From NCBI GenBank assembly GCA_023375785.1, contig SZWC01001177.1, positions 81,735 to 107,854 on the forward strand: a stretch of DNA of 26,120 nt, written 5' to 3'. Shown in pieces: positions 26,071-26,120 of the stretch. How positions within the stretch are numbered: position 1 is the stretch's first letter; each line of letters starts with the position of its first letter. Under the pieces are notes generated by a model. That model was not told the origin of the DNA, ran no database searches, and saw only the letters and a program-made list of their open reading frames with translations. The translations under genes were made by a program, and so were the position numbers. The stretch comes from Penium margaritaceum. Taxonomy: Eukaryota; Streptophyta; Zygnematophyceae; Desmidiales; Peniaceae.

Positions 26071-26120
26071 ATTTCCTCCCCCCCCGGCTGGCCCGTGGCG
26101 CGCGTGGCGCGCGTGGCGTT

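Noticed and set aside
1..26120. CRISPR arrays, bacterial operons, rRNA or complete tRNA genes
   Set aside because: No regularly spaced short repeats, no ribosome-binding-site-led gene runs, no rRNA-like tracts, and the tRNA-like pieces do not fold into full cloverleaves.

Overview
This window looks like a repeat-rich stretch of a streptophyte nuclear genome (land plant or charophyte alga). I found no cellular gene that I can defend. The evidence is two Ty3/gypsy remnants, at least two Ty1/copia families with long terminal repeats, and primer-binding sites that match the anticodon arm of plant-type initiator tRNA-Met as I remember it. I cannot name the species.

Layout. (1) About 220-4370, minus strand: an old, heavily broken Ty3/gypsy element (gypsy-1) with recognisable reverse transcriptase, HHCC integrase and integrase C-terminus. 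It is cut at 4370 by (2) copia-1, plus strand, 4371-10846. This element has 763-bp LTRs, a GCATG target-site duplication, a gag gene with a CCHC knuckle, and a pol frame (protease, integrase, reverse transcriptase, RNase H) broken by one frameshift and five in-frame stops. (3) 10852-12734 is low-information sequence, probably the 5' remainder of gypsy-1. (4) About 12735-15776, minus strand: gypsy-2, a diverged relative of gypsy-1. (5) 15777-24779, minus strand: a copia element called outer A here, with 701-bp LTRs and a CTTCA target-site duplication. Its integrase is interrupted by (6) 17492-22437, a second copia body with an A-type LTR at its 5' end but an unrelated B-type LTR at its 3' end. 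(7) 24940-25575: another, 5'-truncated B-type LTR. (8) 25576-26120: unassigned sequence ending in a GC-rich 30-bp minisatellite.

Order of events inferred from nesting and hand-counted LTR divergence: the gypsy copies came first, then outer A (LTRs about 10% apart), and copia-1 is the youngest dated insertion (about 3%). The mosaic 17492-22437 has no target-site duplication and mismatched LTRs, so ectopic recombination explains it better than a clean insertion.

Most notable points: all three readable copia primer sites are complementary to nucleotides of about 27-41 of initiator tRNA-Met (a half-tRNA primer, as in Drosophila copia) and not to the tRNA 3' end. The A-type LTR carries a tRNA-like pair of Pol III A and B boxes and a paired TTCTAGAA heat-shock-type motif in U3. 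A 30-bp hairpin module is shared by otherwise different LTRs. The two N characters in the window each sit inside an exact direct duplication (219 and 263 bp), which looks like failed overlap merging in the assembly.
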